A stretch of 64,000 nt of DNA, taken from Temperatibacter marinus (GTDB lineage: Bacteria > Pseudomonadota > Alphaproteobacteria > Sphingomonadales > Kordiimonadaceae). Of this stretch, positions 27,149 through 36,003 are shown one piece after another. Made by a program: the position numbers and the translations under genes. The notes under the pieces are model-generated. The model was given only the letters and a program-made list of their open reading frames with translations. It ran no database searches and was not told the DNA's origin. Positions within the stretch are counted from its first letter, which is position 1, and every line of letters starts with the position of its first letter. The stretch spans positions 248,001 to 312,000 of the forward strand of contig NZ_CP123872.1 of the NCBI RefSeq assembly GCF_031598375.1, given 5' to 3'.

Positions 27149-28225
27149 CTAGAGCGACACAAGAATTCCGCGTTTTCCTGATATTTTATTATCGAGCATA
27201 TCTAACCAGATTTGAGCACAAGCTTCAGCACCCTGATGTCGCTCAACACTTAACTGGCCCTTCAGGCATACTGCTAATCCTGCACTAGCGACAGTAGCTT
27301 TTTCCATTAGAACGCCAGGTCCCCATTCTTTATTGCGTTTATCAATTTGGCCGGGTGTAAAGAAAAAGGCAGGACGTACACCAGGAACCTCTTGCTTCAT
27401 GGATGCATCCTCCCAGTGTGTTGCGCCAACAATTTGACTCGATTGCAGATCACTTTCTAAATGCGTATGTAAGGCTAATCGAGTAGCTGCATCCCCTGAC
27501 ATATCTATATAGACGGATGATGTTTGTGCTAGGGATTTAATAGCATCATAAGTCACGACTTGATCACAAATATCTAATCCTTTGACAAAGTCTTTATTAC
27601 CAGCAGAAGTTAAGCCAATCAGTTGACCTTTATAGCCATTCTTTTTGATAAAAGAAGCCGTGCCGATGCCTGTTTTTGAAGAAACAGATCCCACAATGAT
27701 TTGACCTGCGTTAAACCAATCATGATCTAGCATAAAATCAGCGATCACAAATCCTGTCATAAATAATGGAAATAAAATGCACCGTTCATTTTCTAATGCT
27801 CTCATGCCTTCTGGCTCTCCCTGAGTCCGAGAATATTGATTATAGAGCGCAGGCAAACTTGCGCGATGAGAAGACTCATCAAAAAAATACCCTTCTTTAA
27901 TTCTTCCTGGTATCATATCAAGATAACGGCTCATCGGGAAAAAGCCGTACAGCCGCTCACCAACCGAAATTTCAGCACAGTTGCTTTCAATGACATCCGC
28001 CATGCCCCATACAGTCACTTTACCCCAATCGTCTTCACCCGTCGGAAAATAGTGCCAATAGCCTATCATCTCGCCACTCATGGCATAGCCAACATTGTTT
28101 GATGTAAGAGCAAATTTATCGACCGATACACGAATTCCACCCTCTTGAAGAGGCATCAGGTCAGACTCAACAGTTCTCGTTTTTCGTAAGTTACTCTTTT
28201 TGGTCCATAATTCAGTATTTTTCAT
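27149..28225 (-). CDS. DUF2855 family protein (MDR-like)
   Basis: A 358-residue protein of the DUF2855 family, which resembles a medium-chain reductase. It has an N-terminal GroES-like part (GGIRVSVDKFALTSNNVGYAMSGE) and a Rossmann-like part with VGSVSSKTGIGTASFIKKNG in place of the usual glycine-rich loop. The segment YWHYFPTGEDDWGKVTVWGMADV is typical of the family. Its reaction is not known to me; related proteins occur in lipid and terpenoid degradation clusters. It follows an unrecognised membrane protein by 12 bp in the same operon. Confidence 0.72.
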   Translation of the reverse strand: MKNTELWTKKSNLRKTRTVESDLMPLQEGGIRVSVDKFALTSNNVGYAMSGEMIGYWHYFPTGEDDWGKVTVWGMADVIESNCAEISVGERLYGFFPMSRYLDMIPGRIKEGYFFDESSHRASLPALYNQYSRTQGEPEGMRALENERCILFPLFMTGFVIADFMLDHDWFNAGQIIVGSVSSKTGIGTASFIKKNGYKGQLIGLTSAGNKDFVKGLDICDQVVTYDAIKSLAQTSSVYIDMSGDAATRLALHTHLESDLQSSQIVGATHWEDASMKQEVPGVRPAFFFTPGQIDKRNKEWGPGVLMEKATVASAGLAVCLKGQLSVERHQGAEACAQIWLDMLDNKISGKRGILVSL

Positions 28226-28237
28226 GATTTGATCGCC

Positions 28238-28852
28238 TTACAAAAATGTATTGATCCCAAAGGACAGTACAAAGCAGATGAGTAATATTAAGCACGGAAC
28301 CCAGTAAAAAGGATTCATGAAGCTCATAAACCTGAATTGTATTGGGAAAGAAATGGTACGCTCTATTGCCATAAGTTTAAATTTATGCACATCCGGTAAT
28401 TTATCATCTGATAATATTTCAGCAAAGTCACGGCGACTTCGATAGCGCATCATGCTCATCACAGGATAGTCTAAATCCTCCCTGATATTCCATGTATCGA
28501 TATTATTCCCTACTCGCTTAACCATATAAACAGGATGGCCTGCACGTCGGAGCAGAGCTTTTGCAAATGGCTTATAATATCTATGCAAATTTTCTTGAGC
28601 CTCTTTTGTACTCATATCTTCGCTACTTTTCTTAAGCTCAATATAATTGGCTATAAAAAATTCTTTGCCGTCATCTTCTTCAAGAAATTTTCTAAAATCT
28701 TCTGGCTTGGTGGTCTCACTCGCTTTAGACCGCGAGAAATCATCCATAGTTTTTTCTATTTCAGCGGGCTTCATCGGCCCTCGAAAATTCCGATACCAGA
28801 AGACAAAAGTCATATGAATAATGGTGCCTATAACAAAAACTTCAAAAATCAT
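28238..28852 (-). CDS. Unrecognised protein with hydrophobic ends
   Basis: A 204-residue protein with a hydrophobic helix at the N-terminus (about 1-18) and another at the C-terminus (about 180-202), and a soluble middle. The middle contains FLEEDDGKEFFIANYIEL, KALLRRAGHPVYMVKRVGNNIDTWN and MSMMRYRSRRDFAEIL, which looks like a ferredoxin-like dimeric barrel of the kind found in DUF1330-type proteins. I cannot name the family. Its stop lies 12 bp before DUF2855 and its start overlaps the reductase stop as ATGA. Confidence 0.55.
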   Translation of the reverse strand: MIFEVFVIGTIIHMTFVFWYRNFRGPMKPAEIEKTMDDFSRSKASETTKPEDFRKFLEEDDGKEFFIANYIELKKSSEDMSTKEAQENLHRYYKPFAKALLRRAGHPVYMVKRVGNNIDTWNIREDLDYPVMSMMRYRSRRDFAEILSDDKLPDVHKFKLMAIERTISFPIQFRFMSFMNPFYWVPCLILLICFVLSFGINTFL

Positions 28853-29847
28853 TTTGCCACCTTTAATAAGAGTTTACCGTGATTTTTCCCTGCGTAGACC
28901 ATCTTCATGGCCTCTCCAAAGTTCTCAATACCTTCTAGCATATGTTCTCGAAAAACAATTTTCCCTTCTTGCTTGGCTGCAATGAGATACTTAAGGGCCT
29001 CAGGAATGAGATGAAAATAATCTTTCATAGTAAACCCCTGAATTTTTAAGCTGCTGGAGATGACTTTTAGGAAGTTCGCTGGACCTTGAATAGCACTAAA
29101 ATCTCCATACTGAGAGATAGCCCCACATATAACAATTTGTGATTGATAATTTGCCAAAGAAATTGCTGCTTCTAGTGTTTGACCACCAACATTATCAAAG
29201 TAAACATCAATCCCTTTAGGGCACTCGCGTTTCAACGCTTCATAAATATCTTCATTTTTATAGTCGATCACCCCATCCAATTTTAGTGTGCCTTTCAAAA
29301 AGGCACATTTTTCAGGGCCGCCCGCGATCCCTACAACGTATGCGCCTGCCAGTTTAGCAATCTGCGAAGCAACACTACCGACTGCGCCGCTGGCTGCTGA
29401 GACAACGACAGTATCGCCTTTTTTAGGCTTACCGATATCTGTCATCCCGAAATAGGCGGTATATCCCGTCATACCGAGCCCACTTAAAAAGTCTTTTGGC
29501 TCGCCATATGTCAGATCAATTTTCCGTAATTCGCGCTGATTTAAGATACCGTGCGTCTGTACACCTAAAAACCCAGTCACCCAGTCGCCAGCTTGAAAAT
29601 ACTTAGAATTACTCTCGAGAACTTCTGCGACACCAAAACAACGCATGATGTCCCCAGGTTGAACGGGGGGCATATAACTTTTTACATTCGTCGTCCAACC
29701 CCGCATAGCAGGGTCAAGAGAGATGGTATCCATGCGAATCCTAACATCACCCTCCTGCATGTCAGGTAATGGATCATGAGTAAGAGCAAAAATATCATCT
29801 GTTGATCCATCATGAAACTGAGTCGTTCTGACCTGTGTAATATCCAA
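28849..29847 (-). CDS. NADP-dependent oxidoreductase (MDR, prostaglandin-reductase/CurA type)
   Basis: A 332-residue reductase of the leukotriene B4 dehydrogenase group. The cofactor loop reads VSAASGAVGSVASQIAKLAG, and the hallmark segments LDPAMRGW and GMTGYTAYFGM are both present. Such enzymes reduce enone double bonds with NADPH. It is likely to reduce an unsaturated intermediate in the island's pathway. 132 bp separate its start from the small gene at 29980, so a local promoter is possible, though the operon probably continues from 31347. Confidence 0.87.
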   Translation of the reverse strand: MDITQVRTTQFHDGSTDDIFALTHDPLPDMQEGDVRIRMDTISLDPAMRGWTTNVKSYMPPVQPGDIMRCFGVAEVLESNSKYFQAGDWVTGFLGVQTHGILNQRELRKIDLTYGEPKDFLSGLGMTGYTAYFGMTDIGKPKKGDTVVVSAASGAVGSVASQIAKLAGAYVVGIAGGPEKCAFLKGTLKLDGVIDYKNEDIYEALKRECPKGIDVYFDNVGGQTLEAAISLANYQSQIVICGAISQYGDFSAIQGPANFLKVISSSLKIQGFTMKDYFHLIPEALKYLIAAKQEGKIVFREHMLEGIENFGEAMKMVYAGKNHGKLLLKVAK

Positions 29848-29979
29848 AGTTCTCTCCTACTAAAATTACCACACTTCCTAAGCGTTGAAGATAAGCATTT
29901 AAGGTCGAGATCTAATGACCTCTACTAAAATGATCTGAGTAAGAAACGCTTACTTTTTAGCCACCCCTAAAGTAGCGCA

Positions 29980-30180
29980 TTATATACATACAGGCCCTTG
30001 AAAACTGCGGACCTCTTGTCCCTTATGAAACCAGAAATATGTTGTGGCAACAGGCGCGGGCAATGCAATTATCAAGGGTTCATAAAGGGTGACTTTTCTT
30101 AGCACTGCTCCTTCTGGCAAAACAAGAGCACCATCATCTTTGGCTATTTCTTGTATTATTTCTGCTGCAGAGTTCAACAC
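29980..30180 (-). CDS. Small hypothetical protein
   Basis: A 66-residue frame starting at GTG 30180 with AGAGG six bases upstream, 12 bp after the long GST-like gene. It contains VLPEGAVLRKVTLYEPLIIALPAPVATTYFWF. I do not recognise a family. Position and ribosome site support translation, but size leaves doubt. Confidence 0.45.
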   Translation of the reverse strand: MLNSAAEIIQEIAKDDGALVLPEGAVLRKVTLYEPLIIALPAPVATTYFWFHKGQEVRSFQGPVCI

Positions 30181-30192
30181 AATAAGCCTCTC

Positions 30193-31347
30193 TTATTTCC
30201 AAACTTCCAGACACTCTTTACGAATTATGCGACGCTGTGTTTTAAGTGTTAAAATCGATGTCAAATTTGATTTACTGAAAATATCACATACAGGCCTTTG
30301 ACCTTCTGCACTCAAATCACCAAAATAATCTGTTAAGCGCTGTAAAAGGTAGAAACGATAAAGCATGACAGCACTGCTGTTTGTCTTACCGCGCCAATCA
30401 AAGGACGCATATCCAATACTTCGTTTAGATGGATTATCTAATCCGCTCGTTCCTGATTCAATGTGAGTATTTTTTTCAAGCCAGTCATTTGCAAATCCAA
30501 CATGTGAAGTTATTTCAGGTAAATATTCTTCCGCCACATAAGCCATAAGTTTGATCAAGGTATCTGGAATTGCATCATCAGAAAATAAGTCACCCTTTGA
30601 TGAGATATACAGATGGTTCTCATTACCAGCTGGCGCATTCATTCTTTCAACCCACTGGAATAAATGCGGTGCTTTTTTTTGCATAATCGACAATGGCTTT
30701 GGATCACGGCCTAAATGTGCAAAAAGAGGTCCAAAAAGACCGTAATCAGCGATCGTCGGCCGCCCGCCTAATAAGAAAGGATGATTAGTAAGATGGGCTT
30801 CAATATAAGTTAAAAACTCATCATACGAGTCTTCTACATCTTTTTGGTTCTCATCTTTAACACCAAATTGAATGGTTGCCTTTCTCATACGTCCACTGGC
30901 ATGTAGAAAAAAGCCTTCTTGCTCTTCTGTCGAGAGATTTGGGGGTAAAACATCTCGGAACGCTAACTTAAGAAAGTCTAAATTAGCCTCATCAAAATTC
31001 CATCTGTAATGCATCGCTGGACGCAGCAGTCCCTCCCCTCCAAACAGTTCAAAGAGGTGAGCAATAGACTGCAAAACGGGCGTATCTGGATGAATAGACC
31101 CTTTATTGGGTTCCTCTTGATTCAGATAATCAAGAATCACTGTACCATCTTGAATAATATGATCTTCAGGGGTGACAACAGTTGGGATAATCCATCGCTG
31201 AACCTTTGGAACAATATTCTGAGTAAACTCTGGTAACCCTGCAGCCCGTTCAACAAAATTAACCCCATGAAAGCGCATATAGGCTCTGACTTTTGCCGTA
31301 TAGAGCGAAGCCATCATGCCATATAAAATGTATGGTTTGTCCGTCAT
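30193..31347 (-). CDS. Long GST-like protein, paralogue of the gene at 32574
   Basis: A 384-residue GST-fold protein, much longer than a normal GST (about 210). The N-terminal thioredoxin-like part starts YILYGMMASLYTAKVRAYMRF and has QRWIIPTVVTPEDHIIQDGTVILDYL. The C-terminal part has the helical GST core NHPFLLGGRPTIADYGLFGPL and an extra 130 residues. The gene at 32574 shares this build, including the MHYRWNF and PFLLGxRPxxAD segments. Start ATG 31347 lies directly after AGGGTGAG. An in-frame extension to 31449 would run through the operator at 31392 and is rejected. First gene of the operon to 24543. Confidence 0.75.
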   Translation of the reverse strand: MTDKPYILYGMMASLYTAKVRAYMRFHGVNFVERAAGLPEFTQNIVPKVQRWIIPTVVTPEDHIIQDGTVILDYLNQEEPNKGSIHPDTPVLQSIAHLFELFGGEGLLRPAMHYRWNFDEANLDFLKLAFRDVLPPNLSTEEQEGFFLHASGRMRKATIQFGVKDENQKDVEDSYDEFLTYIEAHLTNHPFLLGGRPTIADYGLFGPLFAHLGRDPKPLSIMQKKAPHLFQWVERMNAPAGNENHLYISSKGDLFSDDAIPDTLIKLMAYVAEEYLPEITSHVGFANDWLEKNTHIESGTSGLDNPSKRSIGYASFDWRGKTNSSAVMLYRFYLLQRLTDYFGDLSAEGQRPVCDIFSKSNLTSILTLKTQRRIIRKECLEVWK

Positions 31348-31391
31348 CTCACCCTGCCATTTGAATATTGATCCACATCTTCTAAATATAT

Positions 31392-31408
31392 TGACATATT
31401 TTGTGTCA
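31392..31408. promoter_or_regulatory. Shared operator between GST-like gene and MBL hydrolase gene
   Basis: TGACATA-TTT-TGTGTCA, a 7-3-7 inverted repeat with one mismatch, in the 160-bp divergent gap. It matches sites at 21628, 42020 and 43367. Confidence 0.65.
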
Positions 31409-31507
31409 TAATATTTAATGTTTGGCAAGAGGGGATTGAAAATAATCAAAACTCCACAACAAAATTTAGCCTATTTTTAATAGGAAAAATGAATAAGGAG
31501 GATATGA

Positions 31508-32563
31508 ATGAAGAAAGTAAGCACCTTAGTTTTTCTATTAGTTACCATGATACTATACGCTAATCGTGATACCATAAGCATGAGAGTATTCGGAAAGATT
31601 ATGGAATCTCGGCTTACAGTTTCATTATCCATAGACCTTGTTGACGGTTTACATGTTGGACTTTGTGGCGCGGGTTCTCCCTTACCTGATCCTGCAAGAA
31701 GCGCCCCGTGCACACTTGTCATTGCGGGCTCTCATCATTTTCTATTTGATGCTGGCCATACTGGCAACATTGGCTTAATGGGGTTTACCCCAGGAAAACT
31801 TGATGCTGTCTTTTTGACCCACTTTCATTCAGATCATATTGGAGATCTCGGTGAAATTGCCATGCAACGCTGGGTTTCTGCCAATCATACAAGTCCACTG
31901 CCTGTCTACGGGCCAGTTGGTGTGCAGACGATCGTCAACGGATTTAACCAAGCCTATTCATCTGATAGCTTTTATCGTACAGCACATCACGGGGAAGCAA
32001 TAGCCCCCACGGCAGGCAAAGGATTGATTGCAAAGCCTTTTTTAGCAAGAGGCGAAGAAAAATTCATCATTTACCAAGATGGAGACACTACTATTTCTGC
32101 TTTTAAAGTTGGTCATGCACCGGTAGAGCCATCTGTAGGCTATCGCATTGACTATAAAGGACGTTCTGTTCTTATAAGCGGCGATACAGTCAAAACAAAT
32201 TCAGTGATGACCTCCGCCAAAAATGTGGACCTTTTAATTCACGAAGGATTATCTAAAAGGTTAGTTAAAATCGCAGAAAACAGTGCCAAGGCCGTTGGTC
32301 AGAAGACAATGGCTAAGATATTCTATGATATTCAAGACTACCATACTGACCCTGAAGAAGCGGCAGAACTAGCCCAAAAGGCAGGTGTCAGGCATCTTGT
32401 ATTTACTCATATTGTTCCAATGCTCCCTTTACCGGGGATGAAAAAGGCCTTCCTTGGCAAGTCAGATGAAATCTTTGATGGACCAATCACCATTGGGCAA
32501 GACGGTGATTTCTTTAGCCTTCCTGCCGGATCTGACCAAATAGTTATCGACAATAGATTATAG
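31508..32563 (+). CDS. Secreted metallo-beta-lactamase-fold hydrolase
   Basis: A 351-residue protein with an N-terminal hydrophobic segment (about 4-18, signal or anchor). Its MBL domain carries the zinc motif HFHSDH at 105-110, SGDT as a later metal ligand, and FTHIVP near the C-terminus. The general wording (GAGSPLPDPARSAPCTLVIAG, FLFDAGHTGNIGLMG) is that of the RNase Z/arylsulfatase-like group. Extracytoplasmic members hydrolyse small esters. It could take part in first-step cleavage with the sulfatases. AAGGAGG stands six bases before ATG 31508. First gene of a three-gene operon. Confidence 0.83.
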   Translation: MKKVSTLVFLLVTMILYANRDTISMRVFGKIMESRLTVSLSIDLVDGLHVGLCGAGSPLPDPARSAPCTLVIAGSHHFLFDAGHTGNIGLMGFTPGKLDAVFLTHFHSDHIGDLGEIAMQRWVSANHTSPLPVYGPVGVQTIVNGFNQAYSSDSFYRTAHHGEAIAPTAGKGLIAKPFLARGEEKFIIYQDGDTTISAFKVGHAPVEPSVGYRIDYKGRSVLISGDTVKTNSVMTSAKNVDLLIHEGLSKRLVKIAENSAKAVGQKTMAKIFYDIQDYHTDPEEAAELAQKAGVRHLVFTHIVPMLPLPGMKKAFLGKSDEIFDGPITIGQDGDFFSLPAGSDQIVIDNRL

Positions 32564-32573
32564 AGGTACGAGT

Positions 32574-33623
32574 ATGACATCGCGCTTACGTCTTATTGGT
32601 GGAACCATGTCCCCCTATTCTAGGAAAATGGTTGCCCTTCTCAGATACAGACATATTCCCTATCAAGTCATATGGGGCGATATAAATCAAAAACTGCCTG
32701 AGATGGGCATTGAAAAGCCTAAGCCAGTTTTATATCCCGTTTTTCTTATGCCCGACAAAAACGGACAGGAAGTTGCGACTGTTGATTCAACTCCGATCAT
32801 CAGAACGCTAGAGAGCCAATACACAGGACGCTCTGTTCTTCCTGACCACCCAGTCATGGATTTTATAAACTCACTTCTTGAAGACTTTGGTGATGAATGG
32901 TGCGTAAAATATATGTTCCACTATCGCTGGAATTTTAAAGAAGACATTCGTGTCTCTGGCCCAAAATTAATTTATTCGAGCGTTAATACGCTCCCAAAAG
33001 AGCCTGCAAAACAAATGGCTGATATGTTTAGTCAAAGACAAATAAGCAGGCTTTTTTGGGTTGGCTCTAATGAGACAACAGCCCCTTTGATAGAAGCATC
33101 TTACGAACGATTTCTTATCCTTATGGATAAACATCTAGAAGCACAACCTTTCCTTCTTGGCAGCCGCCCTTCCTCAGCGGATTTCGCTGTCCATGGTCAA
33201 TTAACACAGCTCATCGCTGAAGATCCCACACCGCGTCGTATTGCCCATGATGTCTCTCTCAGAACAGTGAGTTGGACAGATATCATGGAAGACCAAAGCG
33301 GTCTTGATGAGAAATCAGCACGCTGGAATGCCCCTAGCAACCTGCCTGAAACACTAATGGATATCCTTAGAGAAGTTGGACGCACTTATGTTCCCACAAT
33401 GATAGCTAATGCCAAAGCAGTCATTGCTGGAGAGGAAAGCTGGACCTGTCATGTAGATGGTCATACATGGGAACAGCCTGTCAATCTATACCAGGCTAAA
33501 TGTCTCAAATGGATACGAGAAGAATTTAAAACTCTCTCGACTGATCACCAACATCAAGCATTAGAGATCCTCTCTGAAGCAGGGTGCAAGCCCTTAATTG
33601 ATGCCTCTATTGAAAAAAAGTAA
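32574..33623 (+). CDS. Long GST-like protein
   Basis: A 349-residue GST-fold protein. The thioredoxin-like N-terminus begins RLRLIGGTMSPYSRKMVALLRYR and has PVLYPVFLMPD, then DSTPIIRTLE for the glutathione site. The C-terminal domain contains MFHYRWNFKED and PFLLGSRPSSADFAVHG, echoing the paralogue at 30193. It sits between the MBL hydrolase (10 bp) and the acyl-CoA synthetase (6 bp), and the two paralogues flank one shared operator. Reaction unknown. Possible glutathione-dependent ether or thioether chemistry is inference. Confidence 0.75.
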   Translation: MTSRLRLIGGTMSPYSRKMVALLRYRHIPYQVIWGDINQKLPEMGIEKPKPVLYPVFLMPDKNGQEVATVDSTPIIRTLESQYTGRSVLPDHPVMDFINSLLEDFGDEWCVKYMFHYRWNFKEDIRVSGPKLIYSSVNTLPKEPAKQMADMFSQRQISRLFWVGSNETTAPLIEASYERFLILMDKHLEAQPFLLGSRPSSADFAVHGQLTQLIAEDPTPRRIAHDVSLRTVSWTDIMEDQSGLDEKSARWNAPSNLPETLMDILREVGRTYVPTMIANAKAVIAGEESWTCHVDGHTWEQPVNLYQAKCLKWIREEFKTLSTDHQHQALEILSEAGCKPLIDASIEKK

Positions 33624-33629
33624 TTTATT

Positions 33630-35408
33630 ATGTTCAAGAAACTATACAGCCAACTGAAATTCATTCGAGGCATGTCTCATATTCTCAAGATCATGAAGGG
33701 ACAAGAGCCGGAAGCGACAAGAACTTTGATAGATGATATTGAAGCCTCCATCGACAGAAGCAGAGACAAGCTTGCTATTATTGATGAACAGGGATCTTAC
33801 ACTTTTGCAGAGTTTGAGGCGCGTGCCAATCGTTATGCTCACTGGGCCAAACAGCAAGGATGGTCTGCTGGCGACACCGTCGCCTTGATGATGGAAAACT
33901 CTATAGATTATCCCGCTGTATGGTTTGGGCTCGGTAAGGTTGGGATCATTACTGCTCTCATAAACTCAAATCTTGAAGGCAAAGGTCTTATACATTCTAT
34001 ATCTATAGCGAATAGCAAAGCAGTCATTACCAGAGGCCGGCAAGCGATATCAGTCGCAAATATTCAAAATTCCTTAGACAGTGATCTCACAGTATGGGAT
34101 TTAGATGGAAAGGTTGGAAATTATTTAGAAGTAGCTCTGTCAGAAGTAAATGATGTACGCCCTGATCGAATCCATAGAGCCCATTTATGCGGGCGTGATA
34201 CTGCCCTCTATATATACACGTCTGGGACTACCGGACTGCCAAAAGCGGCACGTATACCCCACATGCGTCTGAGTCGCTCGGCCCGCATTCCTGTTGCAAT
34301 GTGTGGTCTCAGAAACACGGATATCGTCTATATAGTTTTACCGCTTTATCATATCACAGGCGGGGCATTAGGCATGGGCGGTGCTTTATTAAAAGGAGCC
34401 ACTACAGTTATCAGAAAACAATTCTCTGCATCAAACTTTTGGAATGATTTACATGACCATAAAGTAACAGTCTTTTTCTATGTTGGGGAATTATGCCGAT
34501 ATCTCGTAAACTCAGATCCTCATGAATTAGAGAGGTCCCATAGCCTAAGAGCTGGAGTTGGCAATGGGATGCGAGGCGATGTCTGGCGGAAATTTGTCGA
34601 CCGTTTCAAAGTCACTCATATGCATGAATTATATGGATCGACAGAGGGCAATGTTGCTTTCATAAATATGGATGGAACAATTGGTGCTGTTGGTCAAATG
34701 CCTGCTTGGGCAGGCAAGAAATTAGGTATGGATTTTGTTAAGTTTGATATTGAAAAGGAACTGCCTGTTCGCGACCCACAAGGACGGTGTATCAGAGCTG
34801 AGATAGATGAGATAGGTGAAGTCATTGGTCGTATTGAAGATACCGGCATGAATAAATTTGATGGCTATCACGAGAAAAAAGCGACGGAAGCGAAAATTCT
34901 TCATGATGTCTTCACACCAGGAGACAAATGGTTCAGAACCGGAGACCTTATGAAGCGAGATAACTATGGTTATATCTATTTTATCGATCGTATTGGAGAC
35001 ACATATCGCTGGAAAGGTGAAAATGTAGCCACCAATGAAGTTGCTGATGTGCTCTCAGACTTTGAAGCTATTGAAACAGCCAATGTTTACGGCGTTTCTG
35101 TGCCAGGAAATGATGGGCGTGCCGGTATGGCGGCACTTACCTTATCAGGTTCCATAGATTATGAAGATCTGCTTGCCTACCTTCAATCAAATTTACCCAG
35201 CTATGCACTCCCTATATTCTTGAGAATTCAAGATCATGCGAGCATGACTGGGAATTTCAAGTTTCAAAAAGTGACGGTCCAAAAAGAAGGGTTTGATATC
35301 TCTAATATAAAGGAAAATGTCATGTTTTTATGTCCTGAAGAAAAAGCATATGGACCCCTGACAGTCGATAAATACCGCCGTTTAATAACTGAGGATTATC
35401 GATTGTAA
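33630..35408 (+). CDS. FATP-type long/very-long-chain acyl-CoA synthetase
   Basis: A 592-residue adenylate-forming enzyme of the SLC27/FATP-like group. The ATP motif YTSGTTGLPKAAR, the HELYGSTEGN segment, and GDLMKRDNYGYIYFIDRIGDTYRWKGENV, which is typical of FATP-type synthetases, are all present. The catalytic lysine region near the end (GNFKFQKVTV) is present as well. It activates long or polycyclic carboxylic acids to CoA thioesters, an entry step for oxidation. Last gene of the operon starting with the MBL hydrolase; it ends convergently with tetR at 35419. Confidence 0.9.
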   Translation: MFKKLYSQLKFIRGMSHILKIMKGQEPEATRTLIDDIEASIDRSRDKLAIIDEQGSYTFAEFEARANRYAHWAKQQGWSAGDTVALMMENSIDYPAVWFGLGKVGIITALINSNLEGKGLIHSISIANSKAVITRGRQAISVANIQNSLDSDLTVWDLDGKVGNYLEVALSEVNDVRPDRIHRAHLCGRDTALYIYTSGTTGLPKAARIPHMRLSRSARIPVAMCGLRNTDIVYIVLPLYHITGGALGMGGALLKGATTVIRKQFSASNFWNDLHDHKVTVFFYVGELCRYLVNSDPHELERSHSLRAGVGNGMRGDVWRKFVDRFKVTHMHELYGSTEGNVAFINMDGTIGAVGQMPAWAGKKLGMDFVKFDIEKELPVRDPQGRCIRAEIDEIGEVIGRIEDTGMNKFDGYHEKKATEAKILHDVFTPGDKWFRTGDLMKRDNYGYIYFIDRIGDTYRWKGENVATNEVADVLSDFEAIETANVYGVSVPGNDGRAGMAALTLSGSIDYEDLLAYLQSNLPSYALPIFLRIQDHASMTGNFKFQKVTVQKEGFDISNIKENVMFLCPEEKAYGPLTVDKYRRLITEDYRL

Positions 35409-35418
35409 GTCCCTCGGG

Positions 35419-36003
35419 TTATTTCAATAAACTCTCTAGTTGCCCTTGTAAAAGATCTTTAGCGTCGTCTCGGCTCATTCCTTGGTGTCTTGTAAGACGG
35501 TTCCAAGCTTCAAAAGAAACAAGAGCTTCAACAAATTGTTGAGTAGGAACATCTTTACCCTTAAGTTCTGGCAAACAAAGAAATAAATGCTGTTTGAAAA
35601 TACTGTTTAAATCCTCATAGGTGTTCTTGAGAGCTTGGTATTTCCATAACTGACTGAGTGTACTTAAAATCATTTCTCTATATTTAATATATAAGACATG
35701 ACGCGCTCTCAAAAAAGCATCAACTCTCTCTTCAAGCGGCCCTTCAATAATGGATTGCCTAAGAAACCCATATTCTGATTCTTTAATATCTTCATGAAGT
35801 GAATAAAACAGACTTTCCATATCATCAAAGTGACGGAAAACAGTCCGAATACCAACCTTTGCTCTATCAGAAACTTGTTGCGCTGTAGGAATACGAACGC
35901 CCTCACTCATCAAATCACCCAAGGCCTTTTTTATGGCCTCTCTGCTCTTTAGGCTTCTGGCTTTACGGCCATCATTATGTGATTTTTTTTTCACAACTGT
36001 CAT
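35419..36003 (-). CDS. TetR-family transcriptional regulator of the sulfatase operon
   Basis: A 194-residue TetR-like regulator. A basic N-terminal tail (VVKKKSHNDGRKARSLKSR) precedes the helix-turn-helix (PTAQQVSDRAKVGIRTVFRHFDDMESLF). It is the last gene of the six-gene operon that begins with the sulfatase at 41985, and its start overlaps the preceding gene as ATGA. As the only TetR in the 26-kb segment it is the best candidate to bind the repeated TGACATA-N3-TATGTCA sites, including the one that would control its own operon. That assignment is inference. Confidence 0.87.
   Translation of the reverse strand: MTVVKKKSHNDGRKARSLKSREAIKKALGDLMSEGVRIPTAQQVSDRAKVGIRTVFRHFDDMESLFYSLHEDIKESEYGFLRQSIIEGPLEERVDAFLRARHVLYIKYREMILSTLSQLWKYQALKNTYEDLNSIFKQHLFLCLPELKGKDVPTQQFVEALVSFEAWNRLTRHQGMSRDDAKDLLQGQLESLLK

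Noticed and set aside
28535-28882. 115-codon plus-strand frame
   Set aside because: Antisense to the coupled unrecognised membrane protein gene; hydrophobic content mirrors the opposite strand and there is no start signal.
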